From the NCBI GenBank assembly GCA_963082975.1, contig OY720347.1, positions 15,668,225 through 15,732,224 of the forward strand: a DNA stretch of 64,000 nucleotides, given 5' to 3'. The notes below the pieces were generated by a model. The model made no database searches, was not told the DNA's origin, and saw nothing but the letters and a program-made list of their open reading frames with translations. Each line of letters begins with the position of its first letter. The first letter of the stretch is position 1. Origin of the DNA: Labia minor (taxonomy: Eukaryota; Arthropoda; Insecta; Dermaptera; Spongiphoridae). The position numbers were made by a program, and so were the translations under genes. Positions 1 to 11,904 of the stretch are shown piece after piece.

Positions 1-583
1 CAGTTGTTTTACATAATTAATCAATTTCAATATGGGCGCCCTTAGTCGCTCGATAAATGTCCAAACGATAATCGACTTCTCTCCAAACATTCGCTAACAT
101 TTCTTCGGTTATAGTTGTCATTGGTTCATTAATCCTGTTTTTAAGTGGTTCAGGTCGCGAAAGGATGGACTTCCCAGAACTTCTAATTGCCGATTGTCTA
201 ATTAATTCAACCATTTCGTCTGATACACTTGGTCTGCCGGTTGATTTCCGTTTCTGAACTGATCCAGTTTCTTCAAATTGTTTAAACCAGCGTGTTATGT
301 TATTTTTGTGTGGTGGATCTTTTCCAAATTCACGTCGGAACGCACGTTGAACTAAAATTACGAATTTTAATTCAGCAATCAATAAAATACACTTTGATTT
401 ATCTTTAACAGAGAACATAATAACTCACTAAACTCACCGCAACAACAGTACAAGAACTGATGTTGAGGTTAGAACAGTTTATAAACAAACTTTTGGGTTG
501 TAGGCTTATATAACATTTAGAAATTTCCCTACAATCTTCCTACGAATTACTGAAACCACACCATACTTTTATGATAACCCTGT
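1..583 (-). mobile_element. Internally deleted mariner-type transposon, left end outside the window
   Basis: An ORF at 17-418 (minus) encodes the N-terminal helix-turn-helix of a Tc1/mariner-like transposase (ITRWFKQFEETGSVQKRKST then GRPSVSD), joined directly to the C-terminal end of such a protein (LANVWREVDYRLD). The whole catalytic core is missing. The right terminal repeat is at about 550-583 and ends in a TA; it matches the ends of the element at 34026-34678. It cannot transpose by itself. Confidence 0.75.
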
Positions 584-977
584 ATTATTATTATATTATT
601 ATATATCTATATTATAAAGTTTATTGTTAGTTTGAAATTTATTATTTACAGTTGATGGCGAAGAAAAATATTGGGAAAAACAATTGGAAATCAATCATAT
701 TTTCGTTACTGTTATAAAACGTGATTGAATAAAAACAACAGTTATATAGTAATATTTAATGGTATCTGCTACAATAGAATTGGCCTTCGGCGTTCTCTGG
801 CCCCTGTACTTCCGAATTGATACATACTAGTATTTGGTTGAAAGTTTATATATAAAAGGTTTCCATTCATTTTGTTTCAATCAGTATATTAAATAAAACA
901 TTCATTTTTTTGTATTCTTATTTAAAATATATTTTAATTTAATCAATAAATTAATTATATATTATTATTGTATATGT

Positions 978-1027
978 TAAAAGTTTTTGGCCGCAACAAC
1001 CACATTTCTCCAAGTGTCCCTATCCAA
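978..1027 (-). mobile_element. Short 3' fragment of the non-LTR retrotransposon family
   Basis: About 50 bp match the 3' coding end (Ala-Ala-Lys-Asn...) seen in the longer copies at 7317, 32403 and 54750. Confidence 0.5.
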
Positions 1028-1286
1028 AGTTATAACATCTAACGTTGATGATATGATCAAATAGAAGTATGCAAGAATATTGTGATGTAATTTCATCGAA
1101 ATTGGTTCGGCCAATTTTGAGTCTATAACTTCACAATTTTCATTTTTGTATTCTAGAGATCATGAAACGCTAAGATATGATGTGATGTAATAGATTTATT
1201 ATTAAATTATTATTTAAGAATGTATATGAATACCATATGACTAACAAGATTAGGTAAAAAGTGCTTTTTAGGTAAAGTTAATTAAT

Positions 1287-1990
1287 TTTTACCGACCGAT
1301 GATAGGAAGAGAAGATATTGTTTTCACACCAAATTCCACATGTCGAGATGTTTACATATCTCCACGAATCATGCATTTTGTTAATAGAAAAATGTAATTT
1401 TAGCATGATGTCTGTCCGTCTGTCCGTTGTGTGCCCGTATAGACGTGTACAGCTTGAACGGCTTAACGGATTTTGATAACAATTTGAACGCACACACTTT
1501 GCAGTGATTTTATTTTTTACTTTTTAGTGCAATTTTAAGTAAAGTGTGTTTTTTAAAAAGATTTCTTTTTACTTAAATTTATGTCTGTGATAATAACAAT
1601 ACCTTCCCTTCCTATCATCGGCCGGTAAAAATGAGCTGTGGCCAGGCGCAGAACCGACCAACGATTTGAAATAAATTAAATGGTATCAGTAACATGAATT
1701 CATCAACTTTTGGTGTATATCCGGAACCAGTAAGTGGTAGTTTATAAAGTATTAATTTTTATATTCATTGTCGGAAATGTTTCACTTAATATAAAGTATT
1801 TTCACTTAAAATAAAAATTGATTAATTAAACTAAAAATAAAAACTAAGATAATATAATTTAATCATTTTAATTCAAGTTTTTTTATATACTTTATATACA
1901 TATATATAATGGTGTTTGGTAAATATACGTATAGATATTACTGTTTTACGGTGTTATTATAATTTGAGCGCACACACTTTACAGTGATTT
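1287..1990 (+). repeat. Dispersed repeat C, copy 1 (with inverted ends)
   Basis: Bounded by inverted segments around 1287-1310 and 1608-1631 (TTTTTACCGACCGATGATAG and its reverse). The part at about 1630-1900 is repeated in opposite orientation at 4080-4370 together with the inner segment at 4380-4590. No coding potential was recognised; a non-autonomous DNA element is the likeliest origin. Confidence 0.55.
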
Positions 1991-2062
1991 GATTTTTTAC
2001 TTTTTAGTGCAATTTTAAGTAAAGTGTGTTTTTTAAAAAGATTTCTTTTTACTTAAATTTAT
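1487..2062 (+). repeat. Direct repeat pair of about 97 bp
   Basis: 1487-1583 and 1966-2062 are almost identical; both begin with TTGA-CGCACACACTTT-like sequence and end with TTTTTACTTAAATTTAT. The spacer carries part of repeat C. It looks like a duplication of a terminal segment or two related insertions. Confidence 0.6.
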
Positions 2063-2613
2063 TTTATACTTTTTAGTCGTGTTCAGCGCCTCTAGAACTG
2101 CTATCGCCATCTATGATTGAAATAATGAACTATTCCATATGCCGCATATGAAAGTTTAGTTAATTAATTACCACTAATAGATAAATAATTCAGTGGATTT
2201 TTCAATTGATTCGTGTATTATTAGCAGGAGCAAGCGCGTATGCAAAATTTCAAGTTGATTGAATGACGGGAAGTTGTTGAAATATCGATTATAAAATGCC
2301 GCGGACAAACAAACGAACAACCGGACAGTGTGAGTTAAGTAAAAGTGTATTAATAAATGGTGCTTATTATGTGATAAAGAATCATTTAAAATGATTTCCA
2401 AAAATTATTCAAATACCCAATAGGAATTTTGTTTTTCATTGAAATATTTATAATATTCTATTATTAATATTATTCTTATTTTTATTGTGATGTGAAATTT
2501 ATTCATTAAATATAGAAAGAATAATTATTAAATAAAAATAAAATATAATATAATATAAATATAATATAAATATTAAAAAAAAATGAAGAAACTTTATATT
2601 AATATAATAATGA

Positions 2614-2619
2614 TTTATT
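2614..2619 (-). terminator. Candidate polyadenylation signal of gene 1
   Basis: AATAAA on the minus strand about 127 nt past the stop codon. The sequence is very AT-rich, so the hexamer can occur by chance. Confidence 0.35.
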
Positions 2620-2745
2620 TACATTATTTATAAAAGAAACATTTACAGTGTAAATTGTATTTGTAGTGTAAATTGTATTTCATTTCAATTTTATAATCTG
2701 AATATGTAATTCCTACATGAAATAATTAATGTTTTGAGAAACTAT

Positions 2746-2973
2746 TTAAAAATTATATTTTATAAGAAAATAAATTATGAATAAATATATAATAAAAGTA
2801 TTAGGAACTGATATGCAGCATTCGTTTCTAGTGAGACTTTGTACAAAATGTTCTGGTAATTTCTCCATATCAATTAATGGTACCTCTTCAAGTGGGAGTT
2901 CTCGTTTTGTCAACCAAGCTATATTTAATTCAGGAAGCGATGAAAATGTAATTTGATGAGTTTTCGATATTAT
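2746..2973 (-). CDS. Gene 1 terminal exon, C-terminal hydrophobic anchor
   Basis: 75 codons and TAA (2746-2748). The exon has the Leu-Pro turns EELPLEEVPL-like and MEKLPEHFVQSL, then a Cys-Cys pair and a run rich in Ile, Phe, Tyr and Leu that ends at the stop after a few polar residues. This suits a GPI-attachment signal or a tail-proximal membrane helix and is consistent with other members of the suspected superfamily being GPI-anchored. Confidence 0.65.
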   Translation of the reverse strand: MISKTHQITFSSLPELNIAWLTKRELPLEEVPLIDMEKLPEHFVQSLTRNECCISVPNTFIIYLFIIYFLIKYNF

Positions 2974-5900
2974 CTACAAATAATAAATCTTAAATATAAT
3001 ACAAATATAAATTGAAAACATAGAATAGGATTCTGTTTTATTAAAATTTCAATAAAGATTTATTAAAAAGTTTTCGATTTATTTTACAATTTTTTTTCTT
3101 TATTGCCAAAATGTCAAAAGTTAATTGTAATTTAAATAAGCTGGAGTGTCTCCACTCGACTATCTCGCAATTTGAATTGGATTAAATAACATATATTATA
3201 TTTAAATTAAATTTAATTAATTATAAATTATAAATTAAAATTAATAAATAATATTTATTAAAACAGCGCATGTTTGGCTCTTTGTTGATGGCACCACGTC
3301 ACGGGATGGCGCGTGAGATTTGCAGTGTTAAAAAATTAATTCTGATACTTTCAGCATTTTAATCAAGCTGAAATTCTATATATATCAGTTTTATACAATT
3401 TTTAAAAACTATCAAACATATTACATATTATTTTTACGGTCAGTTAAGAGGGAAAAAAATCAAAACGTTGAAGGAAATGACCCTCTTCCGAAAGAGCTAC
3501 ATTTCTCAAAAGTTGATAGAAAACTATGAATTTTGAATAATGCTCATGTAACAAATTTGATGATTCTAGCTCAACGGAGACAACTTACTTCTTGAATTTC
3601 TATTGGAAGGCAAAGTAAAGCTTGAGGTGTTAATCCAGGATAAGCTTCAGGTGGTATTCTCAACCATAGTTTTTCAGGAATAGCTGCTGCATGTATACCC
3701 AGACTGTATAAGTCCAATGAAGTCCAACTTTCCATTTCGAAATTGATACGTCTCATCATTGCAAAATCTAAAAGACAATCTATTGGCGGACAGAGAGAAA
3801 ATTGGCTTGCCGGCCAATTGCGAGGTAACAACTCGCCTTTTATCCATTGTTTTCTTTCAGCCGATGTGAGAGTACAGCCAATACCGAGACCCAACACCAT
3901 TGTAATCGCTGAAGAAGTCATTGGAGGTAATTCAGATGTTGGCGGTTCATTATGGCTTAAAAATACTCTCGTAGCTCTCCTAAGCTGAAATAATAAATTT
4001 TGTTGTGATATTTAATCAAGTATAATTAACACAATTAATTAAGTGTAGGTAAAAGTCAATAATATAAATAAATAAAAAACAAATGAGCTATGGCCAGGCA
4101 CAGAACCGACCGACGATTTGAAATAAATCAATTTAATCAATTTCCAAACGACATTATATATATGTATATATAAAGTAGGAATAAAAAAAATAATTTTAAA
4201 ACTTGAATTAAAATAACTAAATTATATTATCTTGGTTTTTATTTTTAGTTTAATTACTCAATTATTATTTTAAGTGAAAAATTTCCGATAATGAATATAA
4301 AATTAATACTTTGTAAACTACCACTTACGGGTTCCGGATATACACCAAAAGTTGATGAATTCATGCTACTGATGCATTAAGTAAATATACCAAATTTTAT
4401 CAAAATCCTTTGAACCGTTCAAGATACACACGTCTATAAGGACACACAACAGACGGACAGATATCATGATAAAAATACGTTTTTCTGTTAACAAAATGCA
4501 TGATTCGTGCAGATATGTAAAAATCTTCACATATGAAATTTGGTGTGAAAACAATACCTTCCCTCTCTATCGTCGGTGGTAAAAATGAAAAATTCAAAAT
4601 AAATTGAAAAAAGAACTTACAACATTTTTATCTGGAGCATAAGACGCAATTAATTGTAATCGATCCAATGAGTTAAAATTATAAATACTCAAATTTAATT
4701 TTGGTATGAAACTTTCATCGATTCCTTCTATAAGACCACCAAGGGCATCAAATTGTACTTTTAATACTTCCTAAAATCAAAATTTTTAATTTCAATGAAT
4801 TGGAATATTTAAAAGATTGTAAAATTGTATCCTTAAAATTATTTTTTTCTCTCTGATTTTTTTATTGAAACTAGTCCAGAACTATTTATCAATATTCCTA
4901 AAGTCATATAATTTGTATTACTTTGTGGTGGAAGAAGGTCCAGTGACTCACTCCACAGTGTATGTGTATAATCAATTAAAATTATTAAAATTATTTTATA
5001 AGAATAAATGAATATTAATTAAATTTATTTCCTTGTTTAAGAAATAAGAAATTAATTTATGCTGATTTTCTGCAACTATTTTCCTTATTGATATAAATAT
5101 TTTAAATATAGTTTTCCTTATTTATGAAATAGACTGTATTGCATAGCGTATATAAATAATTGAACTAACCTCTTTCACATGACTGACTATAAGTTTTCGG
5201 ATTAAGTAAGGTAACATTTCCAGTTTACCCAGGGTTTCGAGACAATTATCCAGCTCTCCAATTCCTACAAGGATCATAATTTCCCTGACATTAAGTCCAA
5301 AAGCTGCTAGTGGGCCCACCGTTCGTATGGCATGACAATTTAAAGCCTTAAAGCAAATGTAAAATTTTACTTTATTATTATTATTATTATTATGCATCTG
5401 ACTTATTATTAATTTATTTTTGTTTTTATTTCGTTACCTTATTTCTTGGTCCTTTATTCATGACTTCATTTGAAAAGATTAAATCAGCTTTAGATGATTT
5501 CAATAGTGTATTAAGTTTTACTGAATTAGTTGGAGGAGTTGGAGGTGATGGAGTGGGGGGTGTTGGCTGGACATCTTCTATTTCACTTCTTCGTACTTGA
5601 TTTTGTAAAGTTTTCCCATACATGTTTAAATCATTTTCTATTACTTAAATCGAAAATAATTTTAAAATTATTTTTTTTATAATAGATATAATAATAATAG
5701 TAATAATAATTATTATATGTCTATATCAGTGGTCGGAGAACTTCTTTAATCATTACCCCAAAATATATTTGTGTAAGTTGATATTACCCCATGGTTTATA
5801 AAATAGCAATTAAAATATATACATTTTACTCACAAAAGTTTCATTTTTACCCCCAAAAATTTTATTTTTATCCCATTTGAGGTAATTTACCTCGGTTCCC

Positions 5901-8900
5901 CGACCGCTGTTCTATATATACGAAAAAAAACGTTTAATTTGGAGTAGATACATCATAATTCTTTAATTAAACTAAAATGCATTTATGTATTTATTTATAT
6001 GTAGTAGATGCTTATTTTTTTTCAAAGAATTATTTATTAAATTTTAAAAATAAAAGTTCAATTCAATCTTTTAACAACTGATTTTTCATATAATGGAAAA
6101 TTGAAAATGCAAAATACGCGTAACATAATTTATTGAAAATGCATAAAAAAATAAATAATTACAATTTACTAAATATTCTTTAAATGAAGAAAGAAATCCT
6201 TTGAAAGAGGGAAAGTGCATTTTATATAAATGTTTCATAGATTCAAAAGTTTTATATTTGATTTGTAAATTATTCTCTCAATATATTTGAATTATTATTA
6301 TATTATTGTTTGTTTTTTAATTTATATCTGATATTTTTGATACTTACATTTATAGGATCGTTTTGATTTAGTTGTGTTTGAATCCTTTATGTAATTATCC
6401 ATAAATAATGAAGATAAGAAATTGCCAATTTCATTGAAGGTTGATGAATAATTTTTTGCACCATCATTTTTAATAAGAAAACTTGAATTTTTATTTTCAC
6501 TAATTTCTTTAGATGATACATTCTCTTCTATACTAGGTGTATTCATCTCATCATAGTAGAAATCCTCTTTTATATTGTTGATATTGTCACTTTCTGAAGA
6601 GGTTGTTGATAATGATTCCGAAATATTGGATGATATTAAATTATTATTTTTATTTTGTGAGAAATTCATATCTGTTGTTGTTTCACTGTTTTTATTAATC
6701 AAACTTTCTTTAAAATGCGTTTGATTAATTTGTGTTAAATTAACAATTAAATCGATTTTATCATTTAAAGGCAATTTCCCCAATTCAATCGTTGTTTCTA
6801 AAATATTCATGTGAGTTGTTGTTGGTAAATATTCCATATCAGAATTATTTACATTAGTCACGTGTTCATTTACGGGGAGAGAATTGTTCATTGATTTTTT
6901 AAATGTTGTAAGAGGACTGTTGTCAATTTCATGCAAAACTTCATTTTGATGGCCCTTGTTAGGTTGTAATTTATGAAAAAGAATCGGATCTTGCTTGAAG
7001 AGAGATGCCACCTGAGAACTTGCAATATTTAAATAATGTTTCGATAATTGAATAATGGCTTTTTGATAAATGATTCGTTGGTCTTCCGTTTCAAGTATTT
7101 CCATGCATAACTAATTTAAAAAAATGAAAAAATGTATTAATATTAATTGAATTTAGGTCTTTAACAATTAAAAATTAATTTTAATTAAATTTCATAAAAT
7201 ATTTTTACAAAATACAACATTTTTTGATTATCATATGTTTTATGGTGGTTATTCACGGTAATGAGATGAATATGTTTGTTAATCATTTAATCATTTAATA
7301 TTTATTTTTATTTATCTATCTCTCTGTGGCTCTACGGAACTCGAAAGTTCCTCGCAGCAGCAACCACATTTCTCCAAGTGTTCCTATCCAACAACCATCC
7401 AACTCTACCCTCTCCTAACTCTCTCACGTCTCTTCCTATATTGTTTTTGATCTTCCAATCGAACGTTTCCCAATCGGTCTTCTCACCAATATATTTTTCG
7501 CCATTCTTTCCTCTCACATTCTAGCCATGTGCACTGCCAATCGCAGCCTTCTCGATTTTATAACCCTAAATATGTCTGGAAATGTATAGAGATCATGCAA
7601 TTTTCGTTATGTAGTCTCCGTTATTCCCCCGTGACCTCATTTTTCTTTGGCCCATAAATGCTGCGAAGAATCCTATTCTCAAATAAGTACTCTAAATTTG
7701 CTCTCGTCTCCTAAGGTCATAGACCACCCCTCACACAGTATAATCCAATCGGCAAAATAATTATTTTTTATATTTTAATTTGGATTTTCTTACATAATAA
7801 TTTTGATGAGATAAGCCCCTTTACTGCATGATAACAGACGTTTCCCCGATTCCAATCTCGCTTTAAACTCTTCTCGAATATTATTACCCTTTATTAAAAT
7901 TTTAACATCACACACACACACACACACACATTTTATAATAAATTCTATTACCCTAAACGCAATTCAATTAATGTTTTTAAAAATTTTCAATTTGTTATTT
8001 TATTTATATATTAACTATATTGAAAATATTTTTTTTTATAAATGTGTGATTTTTTTAAATAATTTAATTTTACCATGATTTAATTTTATTTTTATTTTGG
8101 TTTTAATTTAAAAATGTATAATATTTTACTATTTGTAATAATAATATAATACTTCTATCTCTAAAATTATTCAATTATGATATTTATAATTATGAATTCC
8201 TATTATGTAAGTGAATTAAAAAAATGAAAATTTCTCAAACATATATGTTAAAATAGAATCTTCTGATAAAGTTAGTTTCCGAGAAGATTTTATTTAATAT
8301 CACATCGTGATTACAGAACCTAAGTATTTAAATTTTTCTACATTTTCGAATTCTACGTATGTTAAGACTGTGTGCTAATACTGTTCCTCTCTCTGTTACT
8401 AAATATTTTTCCTTATCACTATTAATTTCAAGCCCCCACCTAATTTTGTACGCTATCTTTAATATTTAATTTTTATTTACTAAATAATATAATAATAATA
8501 TTTTGTATAATTTTAGAATTAATTGAAGGAATAAACTCTTGAATGGGATTGTACTTTCATCCAAATTTATTTGAAATAAATTACCTGATAAAAGTTAATA
8601 TTAGTTTCTGTTTTAAACGAAGATCGAATTGGACGAGCATAAAAACTTTGTTCTGAAATAATATCAATGGCTGAACGCCAATTTATAGTTGGAATTTGTT
8701 CCACAACTGAATCTGGAAGAACTAACATTAAATCTCCTATGGCATACATTAATTCTGTTGTCCATGTATTTGCGGGCCTTAAAAAAAACCATAAAAACAA
8801 AAATAATAAATATATTATGAATGAAATATATTTCAAAGTATATCAATAAGAATATATTATTTTATTATTTTTCAAGTTATATCTACAAATTCAAACATTC

Positions 8901-11873
8901 CTTTTTGATTATAAGAAGTATGGAAACCAATGTAGAAAAGTTAATACTTATGAAATTTTTTCTTTGAAAGGGGTGATTCTTAATAAAGTTAAAGTTAAAA
9001 CATTAAAAATATCTGTATATTTTAAAATAGGCTTGCTCTGCTCAGAATTTCATCAAAAAATTGACAAGATTCAAACATCAAATACAAAAAGTTATATAAA
9101 TTTCAAGAGTATTTATAAAAAAAAAAATTTGATTTCAGATATAGATTCAGGACCCCGCCCTTCCCCGGGTTTACTTTTTTACTCTCATTTTTACTTTCAT
9201 TTATTTTGTTCTAAACAGTCAGCAAAAAAGTTATATATATATATATATTATATGAATACAAAGATAGTGTATTTTAATTGAAGTTTTAAAATTATTTTAG
9301 ACTTAATAAAACACAAAAAATTAATAATAATTTATTTTTCTTTTATTAGACATAAATAAAATGTATACCTTCACTTTTAAATAGAAAAGATGAAATATTC
9401 AAATGAAATATGAATAATTTAAAAAAATAAAAATAATTTAAGATAAATCTGATTTAAATATTTTATTATATTAATTAAAATGAGGTCTTATACAATAAAT
9501 TATTTAATTGAAATGATATTTGAATATTAGAAATTAAAATAAAAATTTAAATATTATAATCATTTTTTGTATGAGATATGTTAGAATTTTTAATTTTATA
9601 TTCATTGTCGGAAATAAATCGATACCTTCACTAAACCACAAGAGACTCTGAATGAACAACATGGAGCATTATATAAATATTTAAATATTAATTTCTGGGG
9701 TTAGTCAATTTTGAATTTATGTCACAATTTCCCGAAAGACAGACAGATATTAAATATTCTAAAATCATTTTTGGATTCTAGAAGTCAAGAAACGTAAAGA
9801 TATTCAAAAATTTTTAAATTCTGAACAATTTGCAGACAAAACCCTTTTTATATATAGAATAAGAAGAAGAAGAAAAAAAAGATAGATTGTTCTTACCCAA
9901 ATGCTTCTTTTATAAGTTTAACCCATGAATCTCGTTCATAGATCATGCCATGGCAGAGAGAACGACCTCCACTATTTAGTTCTTGTGATTCCACCCACAA
10001 TCGAAAAGCACTATACTCAATCATATTCAAATACTTGGAATTAAGAAAATGTACTAATTGTCCAAGTCGTAATACAGCTGACACATTCAATCTATCATCA
10101 TGATTCCGAGACTATACACATATAAGAAAAATAAGAAGAAGAAGAAAACCAACAGCATTAAAAAAAAAAAAATCATGAAAAAAATTAATCTAAAATAATA
10201 ATATATTAATCCTAATATTTTTTTATTCATATTCAAAGTTTTCAATAAATATTAATAGAAATTATTCTACCAATTTGTCAGCAAAAAGATTTGCTAATCC
10301 CTGAAGATGAGTGATGTTTGCAGATGTCAATAACTCTTCATGGGAAACTTTTCCAATTGTTTCCAAGATATTCATTGTATTATGGCCAGAAGCATTAATA
10401 GCATTAATAGAAATTGATGTAAAAACATACCCTAAAATATTATTTATTATATTATAAAGTATTTTTAAGTCAGAAAGTAAAAATATATGAAATAGATTAC
10501 CTTCAATTGCTCGTATTTCAGCAATATTTAAGTTTTCTAGCAATGGCTTATTGCTACAAGGACGATTAAGTTTCATTTTCATTAGAAGGTATTTTTGAAG
10601 GAAATTTTTCCAACAAATTTGCGTCTCTTTAGGAAATGGCTGAAGGTTAAATTATATATTTAATAAATAATTTATCTTATAACTTATTATAATTATTTTA
10701 AAAAAGAAAATATTATTTTATTCACTTTAATAATGAGTAACGGGTAAATTATTTTTTAAATCCCAGAGGAAGGAAGATTTGCATAAGATCAGAAACGACT
10801 TTTTATGCTTTTATACCTAACAACTTTTTTTTCATATTCCCAAAATTTTTTTATAAGTTTATTATATTACACATAATAACTTTAAAGTCAGAAAAAAAAA
10901 AAATTAATAAGCATACCAAAAAAAATAATTTTCTGACTGAATTATATGAAGAAATAAATGGAATAAAATCCATAATTCTTATATTATCCATTTGTTCACA
11001 TGATAATCCTAATAGAAGAGGCGAGAGCAAAAAATCCTTTTCTGCTTTCCATTCAACATTTTCTCGAATAAAATTAAGAGCGTAGGATAACTGAAAAAAT
11101 ATATTCATAAAAATAAATTCTTAGCTTTTTATAAAAATATTAATATTTGTTTAATCAATTGAAAGTTTAAGATTATAGAAAGAATCTACATATGCTACCA
11201 ATGTATTTATGTATATGAGTATACGTGGTATATCTAAAAAGTTTGGTGAATGGTACGATAAAAACATAAAAAGAGAATGTTAATCGCAAATAACTTTATT
11301 GACCTTCAAAATTCCCTCCACTAGCCACAACATACTTCTGACAACGTTCGTATAACGCTTGAAAACTGTTGGAGAAGTCTTGATGTGGAATCGTTCTCAG
11401 AATAGCCGTCACAACGTTCAGGCCGGCAATCCACAAGCAGGACACCAGAAAACACTGAACGTGTACGAGAGATGCTAACTAAAGATCGGCGATTGACTTT
11501 GCGACTAATAGCCGAAGAATTGGGTTTTAGCAAAGACACAGTAAGTAGTGTTTTCTGGTATCCTGCTTGTGGATTGCCGGCATGAACGTTGTGATGGCTA
11601 TTCTGAGAACGATTCCACATCAAGACTTCTCCAACAGTTTTCAAGCGTTATACGAACGTTGTCAGAAGTATGTTGTGGCTAGTGGAGGGAATTTTGAAGG
11701 TCAATAAAGGTATTTGCGATTAACATTTTCTTTTTATGTTTTTATCGAACCATTCACCAAACTTTTTAGATATACCACGTATGTATTTATATGTACATAT
11801 ATGTTATATAAGAACGAGTAAGTACATGTATTGTTAGTTTCTAAATAATATTTCAAACGTTTTTCTTTTCATA

Positions 11874-11904
<31 letters not shown>

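Noticed and set aside
3743-3988. Plus-strand ORF of 81 codons
   Set aside because: It is antisense to exon 21 of gene 1, which has splice sites, phase and protein-like sequence.
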